DNA from: Stachybotrys elegans
Taxonomy: Eukaryota > Ascomycota > Sordariomycetes > Hypocreales > Stachybotryaceae
Assembly: GCA_020746835.1 (NCBI GenBank)
Contig: JAGPNK010000001.1
Coordinates: forward strand, 3,286,001 to 3,350,000
Reading direction: 5' to 3'
Length of the DNA: 64,000 bases
The position numbers and the translations under genes are program-made. The notes below the pieces were generated by a model that ran no database searches, was not told the DNA's origin, and saw nothing but the letters and a program-made list of their open reading frames with translations. Below are positions 24,908-34,798 of this stretch, one piece after another. Positions within the stretch are counted from its first letter, which is position 1; each line of letters starts with the position of its first letter.

Positions 24908-26535
24908 CTAAACACCGCTCCATCCCGTCTGTGCCTGCCCGTACGGCTTGTATCCAGGGTATCCCTCCTGTGCTGCCTCCCGGGACTCGCTGGGACGTCG
25001 GTCGTACTCGTCTGGGCGTGAGTAGCCCGAATTGAAGTCGAAGCCCGCGTTGTTGGCAATGGGAGACTGAGGGGGTGCGTTCATGGCGCGAGATGATGGG
25101 GCGCCGTACTGCCTGTCCGGTCCTGGGGAATAGGACCTGTTGTAGTCGTCTCTCGGGGGCGGCGGGTTATATCCCCCAGGGGCGTTGTATCGGCCGTTCT
25201 GGGGACCAGGTGATTGCCTGGCTTGCTGGTACGGATCGGCACCGGCCCTCGAGGGGCCTCTCGGAGCGGGCGAGTTCCTGGCACGGGGATCCATGCCTGC
25301 TTCGCCGGTTCCTCGTCGTCGCATTCCGTAGCCATCTGGTCCTGGGCCGGGAGAGCCCTGTCGGATACTCGCGTAATCGTTGACTGGTTTCTGGCCATAA
25401 CCCTGATCCATGCCGCCCTGACCGTAGCCGCGCTGGTTCGGGCTCGGAGACTGGCGACCCATCATAGCGACGGGGGCAGGCGGCATGTCGTAATGCTGCT
25501 GGCCGTACGGTTGCTGATCATATGGCTGCTGATCGTATGGCTGCTGGTCATAGGGTTGCTGACCGTAGGGTTGTTGGCCGTAAGGCTGCTTCTCTTGTCC
25601 GTAGCCATACGCGTTGGGGGCAGGCGACTGTCGGCCCATCATCGCGCCGGGAGCGGGGGGCATATCGTATGGTGATTGCTCGTTGCCGTATCCAGGTGCT
25701 GCGCTGGGGGCGTATGCGCTGCTCGATTGGCCGTAAGGGCTCGCGGATCGATCCTGGGGGTTCATGTACGTCCTCGAGTTGTCTCTCGACAACTGGCCCG
25801 GTCGTTCTCTGGGAATGGCACTCGTGGCAATCGGCGAAGCGGCTCCTATGAGCGGAACCTGCTGGTCAGAAGCGGGCTTCTTGATAGGCTCCAGCTCTAC
25901 AGCGTCCTCGACCATGACCTTTTTCGTGTTGGCTGTCTCCCAGCTGGGCATCTCAGGAAGAGCATCGTCCCCTCCCTTCTTGGACACGTCAAACTCGGCA
26001 TATTGGGGCGGCGCGGCGGCGGCGGTAGGATGGATCGGGGCGGCGGTATTGTAGCCAAGGTGCATGGGCGCCTCGGTTCGGTATCCTTGGTTCGGGGGGA
26101 TGTAGGGCGCGTCTAGATATTGTCGCTTGTCCTTGCCGGGCGGATCGCACATGCCGCAGCATTCGCCGCAGCACTTGAAGCATCGGCAGCAGTCACAGCA
26201 GCAGGAGAGTCCGCAGCAGCAGCAGCGGATGATGCACCAGACAATGCCGAAAATGATGAGACCTCCAACGACCATGATTGCGATTAAGGGATATCTTGAG
26301 CCATGTTAGCAGGGGAAGAGCAGACATGCCGTAAAACCTACTGGCACCAGTTCACCGCCATGCAGTTGTCCCAGCTGGACAGGGCGGTGCCAATGTCGCT
26401 GATTCTGTCGGCAGCGTCTTCGATAATCTGTCTCCTCTCGAGGTCGGCGGCGATGCTCCTAGCCACGGCACTCCTAATCGTCCCCCATACGCCCCCCTGC
26501 AGGCTCCGGGCCATTTCAACGTCTATCGAAGACAT
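24908..26535 (-). CDS. Single-pass membrane protein with Cys cluster and Pro/Gln/Tyr-rich tail
   Basis: Exons 26535-26342 and 26294-24908 (47-bp intron, GTAGGT...AAG) encode 526 residues. The N-terminus is helical and presumably luminal or external. One hydrophobic segment (LIAIMVVGGLIIFGIVWCII) is followed at once by a dense cysteine cluster (CCCCGLSCCCDCCRCFKCC), an obvious candidate for palmitoylation. The long tail is disordered, rich in Pro, Gln, Tyr and Ser, with tandem YGQQPYDQQP-type repeats. Similar fungal proteins are often labelled fibroin-3-related, a composition-based name with no function attached. Its architecture parallels the RCR-type gene next door (short head, one membrane span, Q/P-rich tail), but no sequence kinship is evident. 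Confidence 0.8.
25495..25596 (-). repeat. In-frame 18-bp minisatellite coding for (Y-x-Q-Q-P)n
   Basis: Five to six imperfect 18-bp units code for YGQQP/YDQQP hexapeptides in the tail of the Cys-cluster membrane protein. Unit length preserves the reading frame. Confidence 0.85.
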
Positions 26536-28111
26536 GACGAGGGTATCGCGGGCCCCGGCTCGGTCGAATTAAAGGGCCACAAAATGCAGTTGCGGGAAGA
26601 GTGGTGTATGCGAGATATGAGATGGTGCGATATGTTTCGAGATGAGTAGTCCGTCAGAAGGTATGTGGTATCTTGATCATGCTAATGAACAGGTCGGGTA
26701 TAATATCGTAAATCAAAAAGCTGAGAAGCGAAGCGATGCGATGCAGTCGAAGTGTTGTTCGGCGAGAAGAGGTATCAAAACTGAAGAATGAATAACATGA
26801 ACACGGCACGAAATGAAATCCTCGAGGCGTCGGGAGCAATGGTGATGCTCAAAAAGAAAGTAAATGTCGGGAAATCGAGCGAAATTCGAGAAAAGGGCGA
26901 TGAACAACCAGAAACCAATCGAGGCTGGGTGTTGAGCTGTTTAGACCTGGGGGATGAAACTGGCGTGTGGTGATAGGCGCTCGTTTCAGTAGAATAGGGG
27001 CGGAGGCGCAGTCCTGGCCGAGTCTGTACCAAGAAGAAGGAAGGAGCGGACACAACCCCAAAGAAAACACCAGGGCAAAGGAGCGCGCCTCGGCGGTCAG
27101 TGGGAGTGAGCGACAAGAAAGTAACAATGAGCGTAAAAAAGGATCGTGGAAAGTTGAGGAGGAAAGCAGCAGATGGGAAGAAACGGGACCCCGGGTGCGG
27201 ATTGCGCTGTGGGTGGGGAGAGTAAGGGAAAATACGGGAGGGAAGGAGGAAAATGCGAAGGCGCGAATGGGGTCTGTCAGCCAGAAACCATGCAAACAAC
27301 CCAATCAGCGACCAGCGCTCCGCTGCATTCGACCCCCGTCGCAGGATCATCCCAGCGCATGGCCGTTGACGGAATTGGGAGCGACATGTAAGAATTGTCC
27401 AAATTTGTATTATTATTACGATAGTTGTCGAAATGAGGGCTGTTGTTCTTGGCTCAGTTGCGCGAGTTGAGCGCGTACCCTCGGCGACTTTCTATTCATC
27501 AACTTCATTTCGTTTTATGTTATCTTCGCATTTTATTCTAAAAACCACCCTGCGTCTCACGATGCCAGAGGATATTTGTCAATCAGCATGTCATTTCGGG
27601 GTCCCTGGGCCCTCCCAGCCTTGCGCCCGCCCAGGACCCGAAATTTGAGAGGCCCTTTTGAGACGAGCCAAGAGCACTAAGCCAGTCTTGGCGTTGGCGC
27701 TCCTCTTTGCTGTGAGCGAGTGCGAGCTGGTCCCAGATTCGTAAGATGCGAGGCTCATCGTTTGAAGGGTACCTGTTCCGTGAACACCATGTATGTTGGT
27801 CGATGGGAAGCGGATTCAATAAATCAATGACGATTATTTCATTGCCTCGTATTACTGCAAATAACACATGTTCACAACCCACGTCGTCAAAATGGCTCCG
27901 TATTTATCGACATAACTTGGTGTATTACTTCATAGGCTCACATGAAATGCAGGCAAGCCATTGTCCCCTTCATCCATGTACCATCATCAGGGCGCAAAAG
28001 ACCTCCCGTAGTGCAACAGTATTCGACATCAAATGAACAGCCCAAACGCCTATCAATATCCAACCGGGTATCTATCTCTCAAGCCTGTCGTCGCCAAATT
28101 GCTCGTTGTCT
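26536..28111. other. Intergenic, promoter of the Cys-cluster gene and 3' flank of RCR-type gene
   Basis: 26700-27350 is low complexity and purine-rich on the plus strand, consistent with a minus-strand promoter and leader. A minus-strand frame at 27882-27583 (99 codons) looks mildly protein-like but has no homologue I recognise. No RNA gene seen. Confidence 0.4.
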
Positions 28112-28677
28112 TTATGCCTTGCCGGGAGGGGGCCCGGCGGGGGGCGAGTAGACCTGCTGAGGCTGGTACGAGTTGGGGGGCTGCTGAACACCGGTCTGCT
28201 GCTCGTTGCCAAAGTATCCTCCCTCGTTGGGGTTGTAGGGCGTGCCGGTGTATTGCTGTTGCGGCTGGCCGTAGGCAGGAGGAGGGTTGGTCCAACCGCC
28301 ACCATATGCGCCCTGCTGTTGGGGATACGTGGGCTGGTATCCGCCTTGCTGATAGTTGTTCATGGGATATCCGTTGTTGTTGCTGTCATACTTTTGTCCG
28401 GTCGCCATCCACCCAGTTCCGTAGTACGGCTGTAGGCCACGGCGGCGGCGACGTCGCGCGGTGATGCTATCGAGGGTTAGGTAAGATGGAGCGGAAACGA
28501 TGCGGGCGAGATGACTTACGAGCAGCTGATGAGCGTGATGATGATAAGGACTATGAGGATGCCGGCGAGCACCCAGCGACCCCACCAATACCAGCCGCTG
28601 TTGCGCACACAGAAGCGACCATTGTAGTGGTATCCATATCGGCAGCCCTGTCGGGGGAATAGGTGCAGCTCGTCCAT
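28112..28677 (-). CDS. RCR1/RCR2-type Congo-red-resistance membrane protein
   Basis: Exons 28677-28520 and 28466-28112 (53-bp intron, GTAAGT...TAG) encode 170 residues. A short extracellular head (CRYGYHYNGRFCVRNSGW) precedes one membrane span (WVLAGILIVLIIITLISC). It is followed by a basic stop-transfer run (RRRRRRG), the family signature LQPYYGTGWMATG, and a Gln/Pro/Tyr-rich tail with PPPAYG and PPAGPP motifs. This is the layout of yeast Rcr1/Rcr2, which modulate chitin deposition and endosome-vacuole trafficking of plasma-membrane proteins through PY motifs that recruit Rsp5. The head with paired cysteines and the juxtamembrane motif make the family call secure. Which paralogue it corresponds to is not decided. 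Confidence 0.85.
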
Positions 28678-30655
28678 TGCGCACACGGGAGAGATGTTTG
28701 ATTGCGTGTCGATGGATGTGATGTTGATGAAAGGAGCGAGGATGGAGAGGGAGGTTGATGGATGTAATAGGTGAGATGTTGATGCAGGATGCAGGAAATG
28801 TGAAAATAATAACCTGAAGGAGGAGGGAGGGGCGCGGCTTGTTTAAAGAGTGTCCCGGGTTCAGCTTCTGACGTGGCGCAGTGACGGCGATTGTGCGTGT
28901 GCTGCTGGGTGGATCTGGAAGTAACCGGTGACGACGACCACTTTTCGCTGCGTGAATGGAATCCATTTTTTGGCCAGTTCCCTACCTCTGCTAGGTCGTC
29001 TTGGCCTTGTCGCCAAGCTCCCGTTGCCCGGTTTGGGGTTCATGGCGCAGCGCAATGCGTCGGGTGACTTGGCACCGCCGCTCCCATCCCCTGCGATGCC
29101 GCATAGCCGGTCTGATACTGGCCAGGCGACAATTCATCCGATCAATTTGCGTATACTTACCTACGAATACTCTGTACGTCGTAAGCACTTGAGCCCTCGC
29201 GAATCTACCGCTATATCTAGGTCGTACATACATACATGTACATACGATTGCGTACTTCTGTATAGGTATGGACCGGCTTGCGGAAAGGGTGGGGTGCAGC
29301 TGCTTGCCAGTTCGATTATCCATCTATATGTACAAGAGAGGTTAGCGCATCGATGGATGTCATCATCAGCCTTCCATCGGCCAGCCACACAGCCATCCTC
29401 CGCCGACGGAACCAGTCATGTTGATCACAAACCAAGACGCTAATTAGTTGCGCATCGTTCGATTGAGATCCCTAGACAGCAGTCGTTCCGTCTTTGCGTA
29501 TTTGCGTTTAAGTGTTTGCGCGTTGAATCCTGAGCCGCTGTGGCACAGCAGCGCCTGTCTGAGCTAAAATTTACTGCCTAGCCACAGCTCGGTTAGCGCG
29601 AGCTCCGGATTGGACGGACAAGGCGTTCTTGATTCGTTCCTGCCGGCAGTTGGAGCTATCCCTGTCTCACACAAAAATGCACATGATACGGACCCTGCTC
29701 CGTCTGTCGTGTCGCCTTTCGGCGGAACCTTAACCATCCTTCACAAGACTGTCTTTACTGCTGGCATAGGCCACCCTATCGCCGGCTCGTTTAGACCTTG
29801 CTTTTGAACGAGGCAAGCCCAAGGATAGAGACAATAGTCTCAAGCCAAGCAACGCAGCCGATATTCGGAACAGCGTCCCAACCGCCTCGCATACGGCCAT
29901 GTAAACCACCCTTTTGCATCATCTCTGCCCCGGACGTCGGCAACATGACAACGAAGTTGTGTTTCTGTTGAGATAAGGAGGATGCGGCGGAAATATTGGA
30001 GCGGAATGGTCTAACTCGGATGCTATTCACAATCCAGGGTCTATCTAGGCAGCTGTATCACCGCTAACCAATTGTTTGGTAAGACATCCTCCCATAACCT
30101 TCGTACCAAAGCCTCTCGGCAACAACAGCTGATCCCAGCATTCTTCAGTAGCTAGCCAGTACCCTTCATTTGGCCGAGACTGCCTGCTTAAGGGACGATA
30201 CATGGGAATCGGGTGAGAGCCGTTTGTGTTACCATCACCTCGTATTCCTTTAGCAAATTGAGACGCGCGTTTCCCTCTTCTCCTTTGTTTCTTTATCACA
30301 TTACTCTTCACCTTCTTCCCGCTCTTCTCTTCTCAGAACCCTTCACTTCCATCATCTCCTCATTCAGCGGTCTCTTTCATTCTGCGAGTCTTTTCTGGCT
30401 GTGCCCTTGATCGTGGATACACCATCTTTGCCTTCCCTCATCTTGACAGTGCGACATGCACCCCCGAGGGGCTTGACATCTGGACCTGCTGTCCGCTGCG
30501 TGGATGATCCTGCTCAATTTCCCAGAGCACACACGCCCGCCGAGTGAGCTCCATGACTCTTTTACCTTAGAGTTCGTGTTCCTTCATTCTCTCTCTCACC
30601 ATGGCTGCATCCTCTGACATTCTACTCTAGAATCTCATTTGGCATCCCATCATAC
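28678..30655. other. Gene-poor stretch entering the relic zone
   Basis: Promoter of the RCR-type gene, then about 1.9 kb without a supportable gene. Short frames exist on both strands but none carries a motif. A pyrimidine-rich run occurs near 30280-30360. Confidence 0.45.
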
Positions 30656-30859
30656 CACATGCCATCATTGTGGAATGATTGTCTGGGCGAATTACTTCCA
30701 GGTGACCTTGAAAGTTTTTCGAGGCGGCCGGGGTGGTTGGGGCAGGTTTGCACGACCCAGATGCGATGATTCCGATAAGTCCCTTGCATAGAGCGTCCTG
30801 GACCTGATGCTGACCCCTAATATTTATATTATCTAGCTGGAAGACAAGCTATTAAAAAA

Positions 30860-30877
30860 GCAGATATCAATATCTGC
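30860..30877. repeat. 8-bp perfect inverted repeat
   Basis: GCAGATAT and ATATCTGC are separated by two bases. It lies inside the Argonaute-like relic in AT-rich sequence and may be fortuitous. Confidence 0.6.
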
Positions 30878-31041
30878 TAACGACCTTACTGCCTAGATAA
30901 GCCAGCTAGCCCTTGCTAGTAATATCTTGAAATCTGGTAATCTCTTCCCTATTTGCCCTACATTTAGTACTAAAGGAAAGAAGATGATTGTCTAGGCGAA
31001 TTATTTCTAGGTGGCCTTAAAAGTAAATGCCATCTATAAGT

Positions 31042-31500
31042 ATACCATTGTTACCAAAGAGATCCCGACTAATCCAACCTTAAGCCCAGAGATCAGCTCA
31101 AGCCTCGCAAGCTTCACGAGGCCATCGATCTACGAGTATACCATCGTCGCCAAGTCAGCTACAGCCTGACGATCCCTTCATTGTTTCACTCTGTTCTTTG
31201 GTCCTGCAGCCAGCAAGGCCACTATTGTGCGCATACACTATTGTTCTTTTCCCTCATCTGCTCCATCAAACCATCGTCGCCAAAAGAGATCCCGACCGAG
31301 TCCAGCCCTAAGCCTAGAGATCAGCTCAAGCCTTGCAAGTTTCACGAGCCTATCAAGGCCACCCTGGCCAGCTATCTACAAGCATGCCATCGTTGCCAAA
31401 GAGACCCCGACTGAGTCTGACCGAGTCCAACCCCAATCCCAGGGAACAGCTCAAGCCTCACAAGCTTCATGAGGCCAGCAAGGCTACCCTAGCTAAAACT
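31042..31500 (+). repeat. Three degenerate ~115-bp tandem units
   Basis: Units starting at about 31042, 31270 and 31386 each contain ACCATCGT..CCAAAGAGATCCCGAC, then GATCAGCTCAAGCCT.GCAAG and TTCACGAGGCC. The first and second are separated by the dispersed repeat at 31169-31250. Each unit codes for a version of KEIPTES.PKPRDQLKP.KLHE. Confidence 0.75.
31169..31250 (+). repeat. Dispersed ~84-bp repeat, copy 2
   Basis: Matches 7807-7890 almost base for base in the same orientation. It interrupts the tandem array: CCATCGTCGCCAA stands on both sides, at 31141 and 31271. Confidence 0.8.
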
Positions 31501-31645
31501 CCGGATGCGTCAATACGGATCACTTGGATCGGCGCCTGTGCAGCGCAGTATCCCCGGACAAGAGAACCGACGTACGAGCTTACTATCCATCTCCAGCATG
31601 GGTAGACTTATTACTTTACACCAACATCGTTCCTCGACCCTCTTC
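31500..31645 (-). repeat. Dispersed repeat family, copy C (inverted)
   Basis: Its reverse complement matches 45430-45565: GGTCGAGGAACGATGTTGG, then a block around GGAGATGG, then CGTACGTCGGTTCTCT, and ends GACGCATCCGGAGTT. The end coincides with the point where the Argonaute-like array stops. Confidence 0.8.
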
Positions 31646-31826
31646 TACCACATCCTTCGCCAGTCTTGCCTCTGTCAACAAGCGATAGCATATCCTGCTT
31701 TTCCACAGTTAGGCAGGGACTAAATCACGAAATTCTTTCAGCCTAAAGTTTCGCATGCTACCAGATCAAGTCATCTTCCATTTTGCGTCTAGGCTTGACG
31801 AAAGGTTCGCTTCGGGACAGTGATTA

Positions 31827-32170
31827 TTGACGAGGCAGACGAAGAACCGTGGAGCAGATGACTTGACTTCTACTGTCCAGCAGCGGGATAAAGAAGAGCC
31901 GCAATTCTTCGCCAGGGACTCTTGGAGCAAGTTACCCAAGGATAGACTCGGAATCTCAGCCCTCAAGTCTTGCATCCAACATTTGCTACTGGACCGCACC
32001 AAAACCGGGTTCCCCAAAGTGGTCAACGACGTGATGACCAAGCTCAAGGAGAACAAGCGGCAACTTGAGATTCTTGGCAAATCTCGTATCACAACCGAGG
32101 AGCAGCGCGCGTTTCTCGGCAAAGTTGCCAGCAAATTCTCCCAGTTTAAGACCAACAGTCTAAATGCCCA
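31827..32170 (+). pseudogene. Dynamin-like GTPase relic (stalk region)
   Basis: The frame reads KNRGADDLTSTVQQRDKEEP, then FFARDSWSKLPKDRLGISAL, QHLLLDRTKTGFPKVVNDVM and SRITTEEQRAFLGKVASKFS. This is the segment after the GTPase domain and the start of the stalk of fungal dynamin-family proteins, where RNRG, FF...W..LP..R.GI..L and FP.V occur in this order. The upstream GTPase domain (G1-G4 motifs) and the downstream stalk and GED are absent, and a stop precedes the segment. A broken fragment without function. Confidence 0.7.
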
Positions 32171-33174
32171 TCAGTCGATGAGGAGCTTGCCAGAAAAAAG
32201 AAGAGGAAGAAGCTTATAGAAGAGAAGGATCAAAAGAATAAAGAAGAATAGAAGCTTGCTAAAGCTAAGGAAAGGAAGAAGAAATAAGAATAGGAGAACA
32301 TTTATAAGCGTGAAGAAGAGTTAAAGAGAAAGAGAAAAGAGAAAGCTAAGAAGGAGGCTAAAAGAAAGTATAAGGAAGAGAAGAGATATAAAGAAGAGAA
32401 GAGGCATAGAGAAAAAGAGAAGTATAGAGAAAAACAGAAGCACAAAGAGAAAGAGAAGCGCAAAGAGGAAGAACAGTAAAAAACTATGTTAGATCGTGGA
32501 GATCGTGGAGGTGATCTGAGCCTGGTGCGGTCCCCCTTTTCCGCAGTCGCTGTCCTCGCTGCTGATGACGGCAACCATATCACTCTCGTCGAGGAGGATT
32601 AGAATCCCTCGCAGCCCCGCTGCTGCTACGTCCGAGTATATCATCCTCATTTCTGATGACGAGATGGAGGATTAGAACCAGCCTTACGGAGAGGTTGCGA
32701 TGGCTGCGTCATCCGACACCCCATTGACTGAGACCATTGCAACTGGTAGCAATTGGCCTGGGGCTGCGCCACAGCAGCTTGCAGTCAATGATGAAGCTGC
32801 CGGGTGTCTTGGAGATGATCTCTCTCAGGGCGGGATCTCCGGGGGTGAGCGCCAGAACCGTGGGGGCGGAGATGGTGCTGTGCCAAGCTTCTCCATCATC
32901 ACGTTCGTCGTCGACCAAGTGAGGAGTATCTATCAAGCATTTTCTGCAACGCCGTCGTCCACTCTGGGGGTATCGAGACTAAAAAATGCGAAAGCGGCAA
33001 CCAATTGCGGATGTCAAGCTTCGCCTCACACGACCTCCAACAGCTGAGAAAATGGATGCTATTAAGGATCTTGACAGAGGGGCATCTGCTGGAATCCTGC
33101 TTGCTACGCTGGGCGGACCAATCCGCCGTCATCGGGCCCTGAAGACTGCCGCCAGGGCTTTGCAAATAGAGTGA
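32170..33174 (+). pseudogene. Decayed Lys/Glu-rich coding debris
   Basis: From 32170 to about 32480 the plus strand codes for a highly charged coiled-coil-like run (KEEKRYKEEKRHREKEKYRE) interrupted by several TAA and TAG codons that could derive from CAA and CAG. Downstream, a frame at 32700-33047 (start AASSDTPLTETIATG) and another at 32986-33174 look coded but match nothing I know. They may be the end of a transposon or effector-like gene. The purine bias alone could create the charged run. Confidence 0.35.
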
Positions 33175-33861
33175 ACACCGTCGTGTCGCTGTATTTACAC
33201 CTGGAGTTTTCTTTCTTTACTCTTCACCCTTCTATTGCCGCATTAGCGTTGCAGAGGCACATAAGTTGCAAGTGGGTACCTCTTACATTCATAGGCCGAC
33301 TGCAAGCATTTCTATAGAAATCGCAGTACAGGCATATAAGGCCAGTCAACCTCCACAGGTAACGCACGACTCGATAGCGCTCCTCGTAACGTGTTCCGAT
33401 CGGTCACATCGTTTTCGGTGAATGGGATTTGCATTGACGAAAGCAAGAGTAGTGGGCATGTATAAGTAGAGCCACAATTGCCTCACCTTGCATGGAAACG
33501 TAAGCGATGGGTCTGAGATCGAGTAAAGAAGCCTTTATATACAATTAGCTACTCAGAGGGGGCACCCGAAGTCACTGATCTCTATCTCATTGGGCAGGAT
33601 CGGGAAATCCGATAATATATGCAACTATGATCTGCCATCGTCACCATGGAGTTATATATGAGCATTCATTACATACAAGTAAAACGCATAGGTGTTCTCG
33701 TAGTAGCTACAGGGTAGCTATTTCCCGGCAACTAGCCGAGCTCCGAGGTTGCGTGTCCGAGCTTCGGATGCTTCTCCGAAGCCTCACTCGTTAAATACCA
33801 AACCAGGAGATACAGAATTGCACCATCTGGATCAACCGAGACGCAATTGAAATCAGGAACC
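33175..33861. other. Upstream region of the FAHD1-like gene
   Basis: About 690 bp without a supportable gene. It contains the promoter and 5' leader of the hydrolase gene starting at 33862. Confidence 0.45.
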
Positions 33862-34695
33862 ATGTTTGCATTGAGGCGGGCCTTTTCGACGGCGGCGCCG
33901 GCGGCGTCACTCAAGAAAGCCGGCAAGGTTATCTGCATTGGCCGCAACTATGCGTGAGCGCCCCCAGGTGATGAGACGCTCATTGGCTTGTGCTGACCGC
34001 GAAGTGACCATATTGCTGAGCTCTCGAGCGCGAAGCCGAAGCAGCCCTTCTTCTTCCTCAAGCCCACCTCGTCGATTGTGTTGCCTGGCGAGGGCCCCTG
34101 CCTTCGCCCCAAGGGCATCGACATGCACTACGAGGTCGAGCTGGCGCTCATCATGGGCAAGAAGCTGCAGAGCCTCAAGCCGGATGATGTGGAGGGCGCC
34201 ATGGACGCCATTGAGGGTGAGCTTGACCATGTCTAGAAATTCGGATCATGGGCTGACGGGGAAGCAGCATACGCCGTGGCCATCGACATGACGGCGCGCA
34301 ACGCGCAAAACGAGGCCAAGAAGAAGGGTCTGCCGTGGTCCATCGCCAAGGGCTTCGACACGTTCCTTCCGATGAGCGGCGTGATCCCCAAGTCGGCGAT
34401 CCGGGACCCGCACAACGTGGAGCTGTTCCTCGAGGTCAACGGGCAGACGAAGCAGCAGGGCTCGACGAACCTGATGATCTTCCAGATCCCGCGCGTGCTG
34501 AGCGACATCTCGAGCGTCATGACGCTGCACCCGGGCGACATTGTGCTGACGGGCACGCCGGCGGGCGTGGGGTCCGTGGTTCCGGGCGACGTGATGCGTG
34601 CGGGCGTGCGCCTCGAGGGCAAGGAGATTGAGGAGGGCAAGATTGAGATACCTGTCGAGGAGTCGACGTCGCTATACGAGTTTAGGGAGACCTAA
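33862..34695 (+). CDS. Fumarylacetoacetate hydrolase family protein (FAHD1/Fmp41-like)
   Basis: Exons 33862-33953, 34005-34216 and 34268-34695 give 243 residues. After a short Arg/Ala-rich presequence (MFALRRAFSTAAPAASLKKA) the family motifs follow in order: ICIGRNYADHIAEL, FFFLKPTSSIV, the metal-binding stretch IDMHYEVELALIMGK, the catalytic loop KGFDTFLPMSGVIPK, and DIVLTGTPAGVG. FAHD1 proteins are mitochondrial acylpyruvases and oxaloacetate decarboxylases using Mg or Mn. Yeast Fmp41 is the counterpart. The presequence fits a mitochondrial location. It is convergent with BNA1, with 103 bp between stop codons. Confidence 0.92.
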
Positions 34696-34798
34696 CGTCA
34701 CGGAGGAGCGTGCTAAGAAGATTCATATACAGAGATATGTACATGGAAATGGAAACAAGTAATAATTAACACGAAACATCATCATCATCATACGTTTT

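Larger units (their letters stand above)
30676..31500 (+). pseudogene. RIP-damaged Argonaute N-terminal-domain relic
   Basis: Read from about 30838, one frame gives a helical linker, then LFPICPTFSTKGKK and, with stops shown as x, MIVxANYFxVALKVNAIYK. Fungal Argonautes have LFP.RP.FGT.GK...V.ANYFQV.LK...Y.Y at the start of the N domain. A partial duplicate at 30676-30715 still reads VWANYFQVTLK. Between the two copies TGG became TAG, CAG became TAG, TAC became TAT and TTG became TTA, all G-to-A or C-to-T. The following strand and its loop (YTIVAKEIPTES...KPRDQLKP) are repeated about three times to 31500, where a dispersed repeat cuts in. No PAZ or PIWI domain is visible, so it cannot function. 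Family assignment is by motif only. Confidence 0.55.

Noticed and set aside
27583..27882. 99-codon minus-strand frame that reads mildly protein-like (VLFAVIRGNEIIVIDLLN)
   Set aside because: No recognised family, no upstream exon found, and the rest of the frame is ordinary. Left out of the gene list but worth a homology search.
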